Below are positions 25,158 to 32,545 of a stretch of 64,000 nucleotides of DNA, piece after piece. The notes beneath the pieces were generated by a model. It made no database searches and had not been told where the DNA came from. It worked only from the letters and a program-made list of their open reading frames with translations. This DNA is from Brevibacillus brevis. GTDB taxonomy: Bacteria > Bacillota > Bacilli > Brevibacillales > Brevibacillaceae. Numbering within the stretch: position 1 is the stretch's first letter; each line of letters opens with the position of its first letter. The DNA lies in NCBI RefSeq assembly GCF_031583145.1, contig NZ_CP134050.1, positions 1,946,501 to 2,010,500 of the forward strand. Reading direction: 5' to 3'. The position numbers and the translations under genes are program-made.

Positions 25158-25189
25158 GTAAAGTTAGCTTTACGTAAAGTGCACTTTAC
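25158..25189. promoter_or_regulatory. Tandem palindromic operators upstream of the XRE gene
   Basis: Two 16-base elements abut exactly. GTAAAG-TTAG-CTTTAC (25158-25173) has 6-bp arms and GTAAAGTGCACTTTAC (25174-25189) is a perfect palindrome. A third half-site CTTTAC sits at 25214-25219. They lie between the XRE gene and the divergent gene at 25269, the place for auto-regulatory operators. Confidence 0.65.
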
Positions 25190-25268
25190 AATCGAGTGTA
25201 TGTCAAGCTGGCTTTACATTGATGATACTTTCGAATTTACCGCATTTAGTTAGGGAGGAAAGACGAAT

Positions 25269-25594
25269 ATGAGCAATCAATACGATAAACTCGGGCGGAG
25301 GATCACGAGCGACATGTCAACGGAAGCGTTGAATGGACTGAAAAAGGGTGACTGGGTTAGACACGTGAAGAGCAAAGGAAAAAACAGCTGGTACCAGTCT
25401 CTGAACAACGGGACCCGATGTGTCATTATCAGAGGAAAACGGTGTATGTGAAATGGATAGATGGACGAGGTCAGTATCATCATTGGGCAGGTTACAAATG
25501 TGAGTTGCTGGAGAAGATCGGGGGCGATCTACGCAATTACTCCAAACGGAATTTGCAGGTCAGCACGAAGAGCGATTGGTTAACCAAACGGTAA
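25269..25594 (+). pseudogene. Small hypothetical protein gene, frameshifted
   Basis: The first frame runs 60 codons from ATG 25269 (behind AGGGAGGAAAG) and stops at 25451. From about 25436 another frame continues with protein-like composition: 'VYVKWIDGRGQYHHWAGYKC', 'ELLEKIGGDLRNYSKRNLQV', 'STKSDWLTKR', ending TAA 25592-25594. One more A in the AAAA near 25435-25438 would join them into a protein of about 108 residues ('VIIRGKTVYVKW' at the join). No family recognised. It is divergent from the XRE pair and shares their operator region. Confidence 0.55.
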
Positions 25595-25608
25595 CTTTGA
25601 GAAAAAAA

Positions 25609-25631
25609 ACCCCTAGGCTTCCCTAAGGGTT
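25609..25631 (-). terminator. Terminator for the minus-strand surface-protein tail
   Basis: On the minus strand AACCCTTAGGG-AAG-CCTAGGGGTT is followed by eight T. It lies 11 bases past the stop of the fragment at 25642-25929. Confidence 0.75.
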
Positions 25632-25641
25632 CGTTGATGGA

Positions 25642-25929
25642 TTATTCAACAGTAAATGTTGCAACTACATCAGGATACCCAGTTGCTTTAAAAGTAAAGA
25701 TAAATGTTCCGGTAACAGCGAAAATTGCAGAACTTGTTGGTTTAAATGGCAAATTCGGTTTCGTAGTGTCATACACAGCGATTATCTCATACGATTGCGG
25801 CCCTTGATCCGGAATAAGCATAACAATTGATGTGAGTTTACTCCGCCAATCTGGATTGTCCGGTGTGATGTTAAAAAGGATTGGACTACCGACATTTACT
25901 GTTTGTGACTCGACTGTTGGTGTTACGCT
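25642..25929 (-). pseudogene. 3' fragment of a surface-protein gene (intron exon)
   Basis: A 95-codon open frame without its own start, ending in TAA. It reads 'SVTPTVESQTVNVGSPILFN', 'ITPDNPDWRSKLTSIVMLIP', and ends 'FKATGYPDVVATFTVE'. The style is that of a secreted beta-rich repeat domain of Gram-positive surface proteins. Directly upstream lies a group II intron 3' end, so this looks like the 3' exon of an intron-interrupted gene whose 5' part is gone from the window. Confidence 0.5.
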
Positions 25930-26105
25930 ATTCTCGACTTATTCCCTACTATTTTTGAGGGCTTTCGCTCGAGCCTACACCGTGCGGGCGACTTTCATCG
26001 CACACGGCGTTCCATCAACGGATAAGAAAGAAAATTTACAACGGGCAATCAAATTATACAGCTCCTATGTACTGCGTTACAGTAGTTGTTTTCGACAGAA
26101 TCATC
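25930..26105 (-). mobile_element. Group II intron remnant (3' end: domains V and VI)
   Basis: Positions 26010-25977 on the minus strand form a 34-base element: ACGCCGTGTGCGA, loop TGAAAG region, then TCGCCCGCACGGTGT. Length, GAAA loop and paired arms match domain V of group II introns, with a CGC catalytic triad. It is followed by a hairpin-forming domain VI-like stretch (GGCTCGAGCGAAAGCCC ... GTCGAG) and a likely 3' splice site at 25930/25929. No maturase gene is present upstream, so the 5' part is deleted. The 5' limit given is approximate. Confidence 0.6.
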
Positions 26106-26140
26106 GGTTGGAGTTAACAACACAAATCGATGGGATAAAT

Positions 26141-26174
26141 AAAAACACCCAACCAAATCCATGGAGTGTTTGCA
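26141..26174 (-). terminator. Terminator of the CBO0543-type gene
   Basis: On the minus strand AAACACTC / GGGTGTTT pairs around a 14-base loop, ending in TTTTTA. It is about 135 bases past the stop, so part of that gap may be transcribed. Confidence 0.55.
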
Positions 26175-26309
26175 AAGTACCAAGTTCAAAATAACTGGTT
26201 ACCGGTCATTCTTCTCCAGGATCAAAATAAATTCTTCAACTTCTTCACCGCGTGAGTCAGAAAAACCCTTGTCCTCACCAGATATCCCTCTTTTTCAGAT
26301 ACAGCCTCA

Positions 26310-26819
26310 TTACTTTTGTGCGGTTGAAACCCATTTTCGAAGGAGAAACAGATGCAAGCAAAGCACCCCCAACAGAATGGGATAAAGAATGGCAGAATAC
26401 CACAGTTTCCATCCATTGTAGTAGAAAAATCCAATTGGGGTAAGGGTTGCTTTCTCATACAAAAGACAGAATAGCCATGTGCAAACCAAGTAGATCGTTT
26501 TTTTGGCCATGCCTTGATCATAAGGAAAGAGGTTCAGAAAAATAATGCTGAAGGAGGGGTACAGACCGATAAAAACAATCAATGCTTCGTAGTCTGCTCC
26601 GACTTTAAAGTAACCATAGAAACCATGCTTTAGGTCCAGGTACACATCGGTAACGATTGTCAGTGCAAAAGCAAATAAGGATGTCGTATACATTTCCAAT
26701 CTAGTAAGCTTTTTCGGAAGGATCCAAGCAATCGTATTGAAGAGCAGAACACTGATGAGCAAAAATGTCACAGAATCCCCCACCCATAGAAAACCACGTT
26801 TATGATCATTATCGTCCAT
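26310..26819 (-). CDS. CBO0543 family membrane protein
   Basis: A 169-residue protein with about five membrane helices. Diagnostic stretches for the CBO0543 family are 'LDLKHGFYGYFKVGADYEAL' and the C-terminal 'IGFFYYNGWKLWYSAILYPI'. The ATG is at 26819. Function of the family is unknown; members are frequent in Bacillales accessory DNA and around spore genes. Nothing else in the flanks points to a role. Confidence 0.75.
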   Translation of the reverse strand: MDDNDHKRGFLWVGDSVTFLLISVLLFNTIAWILPKKLTRLEMYTTSLFAFALTIVTDVYLDLKHGFYGYFKVGADYEALIVFIGLYPSFSIIFLNLFPYDQGMAKKTIYLVCTWLFCLLYEKATLTPIGFFYYNGWKLWYSAILYPILLGVLCLHLFLLRKWVSTAQK

Positions 26820-27012
26820 ACACGCTGGGGAAAAACGTGCTCGCGTGCAAAAAAGAAAGGGTGAAATGCACAGGAGTAAAAAAACGGGAGAATAGGAAGT
26901 CTATGTTCCCGAAAAAAGATCCCCGGTAACAAGCGAAGGCTTTGTCAATTTTGTTGATCATGTGCAGGGGGATGCCTTCAACCAACTCCTCTCTGTGACC
27001 GCAAGTGTTTTC

Positions 27013-27216
27013 CTAGCTAGAGCGAATGGCTTTCCAGGCATCGAAAAGCAACGTCAATCCGCAAACCAATGCACCGATAAAACCTACAAGCTTAACCGCA
27101 ATTCTTATGTAATAGGGGCTGACGCCTATTTCTTGGAGAAAAAAATAATCGATATCCCAATTAACCAAAGTCATTCCGACAAGAAAACCTATGACAATGC
27201 TAATCTTCGTTTGCAT
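27013..27216 (-). CDS. Small membrane protein, hypothetical
   Basis: A 67-residue protein with two membrane helices ('IVIGFLVGMTLVNWDIDYFF' and 'IAVKLVGFIGALVCGLTLLF') ending 'DAWKAIRSS'. The start is ATG 27216, behind GGAGG seven bases upstream. Family not recognised. Confidence 0.6.
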   Translation of the reverse strand: MQTKISIVIGFLVGMTLVNWDIDYFFLQEIGVSPYYIRIAVKLVGFIGALVCGLTLLFDAWKAIRSS

Positions 27217-27523
27217 GATGCCTCCATCTCTTTCGCCATGTTTTTCCATGATTAGGATCGTTCATCTTTCGTAAAATAGAAACCTTTCGATATCAAATCA
27301 CAAGGGAGATTTGGTTTCGACTGTTCTGAAGAGAGAATACGACAGACACCAGTCGTGTCATTACAGGGATGCCCATAAAGCAAGCAGCTTTCGATAGAGG
27401 GACAGGTCGAGACCTGGAGAGCCGTGATCATGAGGGAGTGGATGAGGCCAATTTATTCCCGATGGATGCGTGACCTCATTCGAAGAGGTGGCACAAGGCA
27501 AAAATCCGGGGATTGATCAAAGG
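27217..27523. other. Gene-free region
   Basis: Short open frames occur on both strands but none has a good ribosome site with protein-like composition. No repeat or strong hairpin was noticed. Confidence 0.4.
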
Positions 27524-27550
27524 GAAAGAGGGGCAGCATGTCAGCTGCCC
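27524..27550 (-). terminator. Terminator of the first YjcZ-type gene
   Basis: GGGCAGC / GCTGCCC on the minus strand with a 6-base loop and a CTCTTTCCCTTT tail, seven bases past the stop. Confidence 0.7.
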
Positions 27551-27557
27551 ATACACA

Positions 27558-27638
27558 TTAATCGCAAGTACAAGCAACAATGGCCAACAGAACGAACAAC
27601 ACCAAAATCAATGCAAAATTGTCATCAAAAAATCCCAT
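27558..27638 (-). CDS. YjcZ-type sporulation micropeptide, copy 1
   Basis: A 26-residue single-helix peptide, MGFFDDN followed by the hydrophobic 'FALILVLFVLLAIVACTC' and a final D. It matches the YjcZ family (Gly/Phe start, 'FALIxVLFxLLxIV' core) of very small sporulation-linked membrane peptides. ATG 27638 follows AGGGGTGATATCG. A sigma-K-like promoter and terminator frame it. Too short for ordinary gene finders. Confidence 0.8.
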   Translation of the reverse strand: MGFFDDNFALILVLFVLLAIVACTCD

Positions 27639-27679
27639 CGATATCACCCCTATGCGAGATTGAGGAGAAACCTCAAACT

Positions 27680-27706
27680 CAAGCTATGCGATTTCGTAAA
27701 CGATGT
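27680..27706 (-). promoter_or_regulatory. Sigma-K-like promoter of YjcZ-type copy 1
   Basis: On the minus strand AC, 16 bases, then CATAGCTTG, close to the sigma-K pattern. The same CCCTTAC...CATA layout occurs before copy 2, which strengthens both. Confidence 0.55.
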
Positions 27707-27768
27707 AAGGGCGAATTTACAGGGAGTGGAAAATTTGGGTAGATGGCATGTCGTGCACACCATGCTGA

Positions 27769-27936
27769 TTACGTAAAATAATAGCTCATGAAAACGACGA
27801 CAACAGTCTGGAAGAAAGCAGTCGCGAGGTCTCCCTTCCAGCCTGCCGTTGTCAATGGACTCCTTTTGTTTCGCAATATAGTCATGAGTCGAGTGATGAG
27901 GAAAAAGCAGAGAAAGGCAATAAGAATGCGTCCCAT
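27769..27936 (-). CDS. Small membrane protein, hypothetical
   Basis: A 55-residue protein with an N-terminal helix 'ILIAFLCFFLITRLMTIL', a basic middle and a C-terminal helix 'ATAFFQTVVVVFMSYYFT'. ATG 27936 follows AGAGGTG. Family not recognised. Confidence 0.6.
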   Translation of the reverse strand: MGRILIAFLCFFLITRLMTILRNKRSPLTTAGWKGDLATAFFQTVVVVFMSYYFT

Positions 27937-28046
27937 AAGAAACACCTCTGTGTATGCGGCTTGGTACCACACGATTAACAGATTGCTTCGGCGATGACAA
28001 TATCGACAGGAGCAGCTTTCTCGCAGGCAAAGGCTACGCTACGATC

Positions 28047-28143
28047 TCAAGCACCTAGTAGTCGAGAGACCAAACCGATCCAAATCAAAATCATCGTCCC
28101 GATAAGAGCAGCGATGCAAGCCTGTGTTGCATTGTTTTTGCAA
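28047..28143 (-). pseudogene. Possible micropeptide gene, frameshifted at an A-run
   Basis: TTG 28143 lies six bases after AGGAG. With one A removed from the AAAAA after the start, the frame reads MQNNATQACIAALIG then 'TMILIWIGLVSRLLGA' and stops at TGA 28047-28049. That is a plausible 31-residue single-helix membrane peptide. As given, the frame is broken. The case rests on composition and the ribosome site only. Confidence 0.35.
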
Positions 28144-28306
28144 AAGGACTCCTAGTTCACCCCGAAAAAGCAACGAATAGGATACTTGTATAATTTTACC
28201 ACACGAAAGGAAATGCCGAATGAAAATTTCAGCTATCCCCATAAATTTCACCTTATGCTGCGAACTGGACAAACAAGAGTATGTATCATTCAACAAGCTT
28301 GATTGT

Positions 28307-28332
28307 AAAAAAGGGCAGCTTGGTAGCCGCCC
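28307..28332 (-). terminator. Terminator of the second YjcZ-type gene
   Basis: GGGCGGC / GCTGCCC (one G-U pair) on the minus strand with loop TACCAA and six T. Confidence 0.8.
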
Positions 28333-28347
28333 ACAACCATTGGAAAA

Positions 28348-28431
28348 TTAGCAAGCACATGCAACGATCGACAACAAAACAAACAAAACCAAGATCAATG
28401 CAAAGTTGTCACCAAAGAATCCATCACTCAT
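28348..28431 (-). CDS. YjcZ-type sporulation micropeptide, copy 2
   Basis: A 27-residue paralogue of the peptide at 27558-27638: MSDGFFGDN followed by 'FALILVLFVLLSIVACAC'. Both share the core FALILVLFVLL and a Cys-x-Cys end. ATG 28431 follows AGGGGTGGTAATCA. It has its own sigma-K-like promoter and terminator. Family role in the spore is not settled. Confidence 0.8.
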   Translation of the reverse strand: MSDGFFGDNFALILVLFVLLSIVACAC

Positions 28432-28474
28432 TGATTACCACCCCTAAGATTAGATTGAGGAACAACCTCTAGAG

Positions 28475-28501
28475 CAAGATATGCAAAGCAACGGACAATG
28501 T
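28475..28501 (-). promoter_or_regulatory. Sigma-K-like promoter of YjcZ-type copy 2
   Basis: On the minus strand AC, 16 bases, then CATATCTTG. Spacing and flanks (CCCTTACAT) match the promoter of copy 1. Confidence 0.55.
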
Positions 28502-28666
28502 AAGGGCATTGCCACATACATTGTAATTTTGGGTTTATTTACATAGGCAGTGAAGGCATGGAGAGTGATGCGGCACGCATACAGGGGGATGGCCGGGACA
28601 CAGGGAGCGGTACACATGCCGAAAAGTGGGGACTGGCAATGGAGCCCTGGGAATGCGAATGGCCCA

Positions 28667-28879
28667 TTAATGCAGTTTTATGTTAGCGTACAGGACAAAA
28701 TTCAGGATCCCTATGATGATATGGATGCAAAAAGAGGCAGCAGCAACATATAAGGCGGTTCGCCCGACACGTTTGAATGGCTGGCTTTGGTTAAACCAGG
28801 AAACGATCCATATGATCAGTCCAATGGGGAAGAAGATAAAGCTAAAGAGATAAATAATGGCTTTCTCCAATTTGTTCAC
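28667..28879 (-). CDS. Small membrane protein, hypothetical
   Basis: A 70-residue protein with two membrane helices ('IIYLFSFIFFPIGLIIWIVS' and 'AAASFCIHIIIGILNFVLYA') and a short basic loop between. GTG 28879 follows GAGGTGGG. The 'FFPIGLIIW' pattern recalls small envelope proteins of many Firmicutes, but no family name is given. Confidence 0.6.
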   Translation of the reverse strand: MNKLEKAIIYLFSFIFFPIGLIIWIVSWFNQSQPFKRVGRTALYVAAASFCIHIIIGILNFVLYANIKLH

Positions 28880-29365
28880 TGGATTCCCACCTCTGATTTT
28901 TCATGAGCTTACAATCATGGCATGTAAGTGACGATCCTTATCGGTATCAGCTGTACTCTCGGCTGTGCTGTTCACATAAGAAAAGGGAGAGTCAAAGCAA
29001 TAAATAGCCGTCCCCCGATAACAACACGGATTTCCGACCAGCAAGAATCTATTTCAATGGAGATCAATCTACCTGATACTTTTCGGACAAAGCGTGCATG
29101 GCACCTTTCCACTCTGTTATCTTCCGCCGAGATATATCTACCATTTGATCCAAAGGCTCATCGCGGCTTTTATCTGGTTTTCGTTCTGCCAGCCCGCTAA
29201 AAGACACACTGCACTGCCATGTTCTGGCCATTCTTCATGAGACAGATCCTCTTTGTTTATATTTCAGGATTATTTTACCAGATAACAGCACTGAGAGATA
29301 TGACAGAGTTTTTCGTAGATCTCCAGACAACTCTACGGAACGGCTGAAGCCGAGCCTGGGAAAAA
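28880..29365. other. Mostly gene-free region with one possible small minus-strand frame
   Basis: A minus-strand frame from ATG 29231 to TGA 29064 gives a 55-residue, charged, protein-like product containing 'GLAERKPDKSRDEPLDQMVD' and 'ISRRKITEWKGAMHALSEKY'. It lacks a clear ribosome site and may be a fragment of a longer gene. Nothing else convincing was seen. Confidence 0.3.
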
Positions 29366-29394
29366 AGAAAAACCCGGATTCGTTACCCGAGTTT
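29366..29394 (-). terminator. Terminator overlapping the end of the 29383 gene
   Basis: ACTCGGGT / CCGGGTT on the minus strand with loop AACGAAT and a TTTTCTTTTTT tail. The stop codon of the gene is inside the loop. Confidence 0.7.
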
Positions 29395-29619
29395 TTTGCG
29401 GTATCTTCGCACGTAGATCGTCTCCGCCACAAAACTGACGGCAAGCCCGATGAGAACGGGGACAAACGATCCGGCAGTTATTGTGAATCCATCAGGGCTG
29501 TCCACAAACTCGTGACGGAACGTGAGCCAAGGAATCGACAGCCATTCTCCCAGTAAGAAAAGCGCTCCTGTCGCCAGCACGAACGAAAAAAAGGTAATGA
29601 AAAAGCTAATTCGTTTCAT
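29383..29619 (-). CDS. Small membrane protein, hypothetical
   Basis: A 78-residue protein with an N-terminal helix ('ISFFITFFSFVLATGALFLL') and a second near the C-terminus ('FVPVLIGLAVSFVAETIYV'), ending in a basic 'RRYRKKLG'. ATG 29619 follows GGAGGGATTCG. Family not recognised. Confidence 0.65.
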   Translation of the reverse strand: MKRISFFITFFSFVLATGALFLLGEWLSIPWLTFRHEFVDSPDGFTITAGSFVPVLIGLAVSFVAETIYVRRYRKKLG

Positions 29620-29724
29620 CGAATCCCTCCTGCAGATGAACTGTACTGCCTCAGTCTTTCCAACGTCTATGTTTTGATGAGAGGTTCAGGCGCAGCCGGG
29701 AAGCCTCCCTCCTTTTGCACGATG

Positions 29725-29874
29725 CTAATGGCCGATCCAATCATCATCATCGTTCATCGGATAAAATCCAAGCAATGCCAAAAGGATGACAGAGGCAATG
29801 ATCACGTACCCGATCCACTTGGGGCGAATGTAGTTCGCCATCATGATCGCGAACCATCCAAACAAATGGTCCAC
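29725..29874 (-). CDS. Small membrane protein, hypothetical (49 residues)
   Basis: GTG 29874 lies behind AAGGGGGCAACGAC. The product begins MDHLFGWFAIMMANYIRP, has a helix 'IGYVIIASVILLALLGFY', and ends 'PMNDDDDWIGH' with a run of four aspartates. Good ribosome site and coherent composition support it. Family not recognised. Confidence 0.6.
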   Translation of the reverse strand: MDHLFGWFAIMMANYIRPKWIGYVIIASVILLALLGFYPMNDDDDWIGH

Positions 29875-30011
29875 GTCGTTGCCCCCTTCTATAAGTAATA
29901 CGTCTTTTACAGTTTTTGGTTTCAGGAGAAACGAAGGTCTGTTTACCGGCGGCAGGATGATCGGGTCAAACGCGGGAGAATGCTGAAAAAAAGGGTTGGA
30001 AAGGGGAAATC

Positions 30012-30044
30012 AAAAGGGGGATCGGATGAACCGGCCCCCTTTTT
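30012..30044. terminator. Terminator of the flavin reductase-like gene
   Basis: AAAAGGGGG pairs with CCCCCTTTTT around a 14-base loop and is bidirectional in form. It begins right after the minus-strand stop at 30046. Confidence 0.75.
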
Positions 30045-30045
30045 G

Positions 30046-30684
30046 TCAATTGCCATTCCCGACTGCTCTGGATGGAGGAGAAAAGACCGGTGCCAGCCGC
30101 GAAGGATGCAGCTTGTTGCTGAGGCCAAAGAACTCGCAAAAATTCATGATGAGAGGGTTCCACTTCTCGGGATCGATGTAGTCTTTTTCGCCGGCCATGA
30201 GAAGCTGCTCATCGAGATGGACGCGGACGATCGTAACTTCAATCGCTTTCAGCGTGCTGGGCTGGCCGAAGTCATGCACCTGCTCTACCACGGCCTCCAG
30301 CTGGACCGGGCACTCGGCGGCACGTGGCGGTTTGACCAGGTCGGAGGCTTGCGGGGTGAGCCCTGCGGCACCGAATTTGTCCGGTTCAAAGCGATAGCCG
30401 ACCTGAGCTTTTTTCTCTGGCACAGGATTTCGGCCGGTGAGCAGCGCCAGACGGTCCACTGCGCCGACCAGCTCGGAAGAAGGAAGATTCAAAACGCATT
30501 CCCGCTCCCGTATCAGGTTTGCCACGGTTTGCGATGAGCCGCCCATTCCGAGCATGCACGACTGATTCAGCCACCATGCGGAAGACATCGGGGCGAGATT
30601 GGGTGTGCGATCCTCATTCAAGGTGCTGATGAGTACGACCGGCGTACCAAAGTACAATATTTTCGGCTCCACTACTTTGTGCAT
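30046..30684 (-). CDS. Flavin reductase-like (FMN-binding split-barrel) protein
   Basis: A 212-residue cytoplasmic protein. The N-terminal 'ILYFGTPVVLISTLNEDRTP' followed by 'NLAPMSSAWWLNQSCMLGMG' is the flavin-binding entry of the DIM6/NTAB group, and 'RECVLNLPSSELVGAVDRLA' follows as expected. ATG 30684 is preceded by GGAGGGAGC. Members reduce flavin or act on small molecules; the substrate here is not predictable. It stands alone between accessory small genes. Confidence 0.8.
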   Translation of the reverse strand: MHKVVEPKILYFGTPVVLISTLNEDRTPNLAPMSSAWWLNQSCMLGMGGSSQTVANLIRERECVLNLPSSELVGAVDRLALLTGRNPVPEKKAQVGYRFEPDKFGAAGLTPQASDLVKPPRAAECPVQLEAVVEQVHDFGQPSTLKAIEVTIVRVHLDEQLLMAGEKDYIDPEKWNPLIMNFCEFFGLSNKLHPSRLAPVFSPPSRAVGNGN

Positions 30685-30916
30685 ATTCGTTGCTCCCTCC
30701 ACTCGAAAATGAAGCGACAAGGCTTCGATGTCTCTTGTTTGAGACCTATCCCTGATTATAAGCAGCGGCGGGTTCGAAATTTTGCGCTTTCATTCAGTAG
30801 AAGGGAGCTGGAGCATCCAGGTGCGAAATCAAAGAAGAGAGCGGCAACGTTCACATGCCCGAAGTCGCCCGACGTCCCGGGGAGGAAGAAGCGAGTTTGG
30901 TGTGGCAAGAAGGCGA

Positions 30917-31093
30917 TCAGGTCATGGGCAGATCAGGAGAGAGCCTGCGGGAAACAGCTTTGCGCTCTTTTTCGCGACGAGGTTTGCCGATAGGCTCCCT
31001 CGGTGAAGAGAATTCCTCATACTCCAGCAGGTTCAGGAGCAAATGGCCGCCAAAGTCCGTAAACGAAATTTTCCCCGATTGAGAATGGTTCAA
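30917..31093 (-). CDS. Hypothetical small protein (doubtful)
   Basis: TTG 31093 lies nine bases after GGAGG. The 58-residue product starts MNHSQSGKISFTDFGG, has a short hydrophobic patch 'HLLLNLLEYEE' and a very basic tail. Family not recognised. The stretch 30685-31206 holds nothing else convincing. Confidence 0.35.
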   Translation of the reverse strand: MNHSQSGKISFTDFGGHLLLNLLEYEEFSSPREPIGKPRREKERKAVSRRLSPDLPMT

Positions 31094-31206
31094 GTGAGCA
31101 ACCTCCATTCGCTTTTTTCCCAGTATCCCCCGCTTGGGTACGGCTCAAACAGGGAGGGGCTTCGCGAGGATGGAGAGCATGGCCACTATTGCCCGCTGCA
31201 GGCCGA

Positions 31207-31392
31207 TTAGCTGCGGTGGCGGGATTCTTCTTGAAGCTGATCGAGCTTGTCTATGATGAGATGAGAAGCGATAAGGCTCAAGAAAAAAGCCAGGACAGGC
31301 TCATCCGTTTCTAACCATGACGTCAGGATGAAACACAATAGAATGGACAATCCGAATGTTCCAACGAAATATCCTGTGATTCGATTTGGCAC
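31207..31392 (-). CDS. Small membrane protein, hypothetical
   Basis: A 61-residue protein with two helices ('GYFVGTFGLSILLCFILTSW' and 'VLAFFLSLIASHLIIDKL') and a polar tail 'DQLQEESRHRS'. GTG 31392 follows AAGGAGTTGAGC. Upstream, 31393-31675 contains overlapping minus-strand frames, one beginning MWTLFEIFAVFQDGEPAEGS at about 31631 and one with a helix 'IDVLCLVSAGLFCVIGWG'; a further small gene with a frameshift is possible there but not established. Confidence 0.55.
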   Translation of the reverse strand: MPNRITGYFVGTFGLSILLCFILTSWLETDEPVLAFFLSLIASHLIIDKLDQLQEESRHRS

Positions 31393-31675
31393 AAAAGCTC
31401 AACTCCTTCGCACGTATGTAACATCTCGCAGGCGCAGCCTGAAGAGGGGGAACGATCCGACGGGACGAGAATGCGTCCCGGATCAAAAGATGCCTGCCCC
31501 AGCCGATCACGCAAAAGAGCCCGGCGGACACCAGGCACAGCACATCGATGCGAAACGCGGAAGGCTCGCCCAGATCCTTCCGCTGGTTCACCATCCTGGA
31601 AAACGGCAAAGATTTCGAATAAGGTCCACATGGATACCCGATCCTTTCCTTGGATCCGACTGTTACCGTTGCCGC

Positions 31676-32545
31676 TTAACTGGCCCAGTGGGGCGGGCGT
31701 GCAAGCGATGGCGGCAGCTTCGTATGGTCGTCACCCTTGGCCGCGTTGATCTGAAACTGGGTGAGGAAAATGCTGCCGGTAAGATCGGCACCACTGATGT
31801 CGGCATCGCGGAAGTCCGCTCCGATCAGGTCGGCGGCGCGCAGGTCTGCCCCGCGAAGATCGGCTGCGATGAGGTAGGCACCTCGCAGGTTTGCGCCTCG
31901 CAAATCCGCTCCCTTGAGCTTGGCGCCGATGAGGTCCGCTCCCCGGCCGTACGCTTTTTTCGGCCGTTTGCCGCCCTTCAGGTTGGCGAGCGCATCAGCA
32001 CGAACAAGCTCGCTTGTCCGCAGCAGCAAGGTATTTACTTGGGCACGGTGTGCGGCGACGTCGACTTCGAGAAGCTGGTCGGCGGAGAGGAGAGTGAGAC
32101 GCTCCGTCTCGTTCAGCGCGTCCTGCAGTTCGCCATGGATGGAGCGCGACTGCGGCAGAGCGATCGCTTCGGTCAAATACCAGAGTAGCTCATGTAGCTG
32201 GCGCATGATAGGGAAAACTTCGAACATTTGCTTCGCGGTTTCCGGATATTGGCGCCAGTCGCGTCCTTCGTAGGTGACTTGGGCCACTTTCTGTCCTGCC
32301 CCGAAGCATTCGTAAACGGTGCAGCCGCGAAAGCCGATTTGCCGGAGCTTTCCGTGGACCCCGCAGCGAAAGTCGGATTGCATATGTGAACAGGGCGTGC
32401 CGGCGTCTTTGTCGACGGCGAAATCTTCCGAAGCGGCAAAGGGAAGGGCTGCACAGCACAAGCCGAAGCATTTTTCGCAGTCGTCTTGCAGATGCAGGCG
32501 CATCCTTTCGGGGATGGTGGCATGATCGGTACGATTCTGAGACAT
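31676..32545 (-). CDS. Pentapeptide-repeat protein with N-terminal cysteine cluster
   Basis: A 289-residue protein. The C-terminal part (about residues 198-268) is a pentapeptide-repeat helix of A(D/N)LxG units: 'GADLIGAKLKGADLRGANLR', 'GAYLIAADLRGADLRAADLI', 'GADFRDADISGADLTGSIFL'. The N-terminal part is rich in cysteine ('CEKCFGLCCAALPF', 'CSHMQSDFRCGVHGK', 'RGCTVYECFGAG'), suggesting a metal site. ATG 32545 follows AGGAGGACAGCC. Some pentapeptide proteins mimic DNA and protect gyrase, but the added Cys domain points to a different, unknown role. Confidence 0.85.
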   Translation of the reverse strand: MSQNRTDHATIPERMRLHLQDDCEKCFGLCCAALPFAASEDFAVDKDAGTPCSHMQSDFRCGVHGKLRQIGFRGCTVYECFGAGQKVAQVTYEGRDWRQYPETAKQMFEVFPIMRQLHELLWYLTEAIALPQSRSIHGELQDALNETERLTLLSADQLLEVDVAAHRAQVNTLLLRTSELVRADALANLKGGKRPKKAYGRGADLIGAKLKGADLRGANLRGAYLIAADLRGADLRAADLIGADFRDADISGADLTGSIFLTQFQINAAKGDDHTKLPPSLARPPHWAS

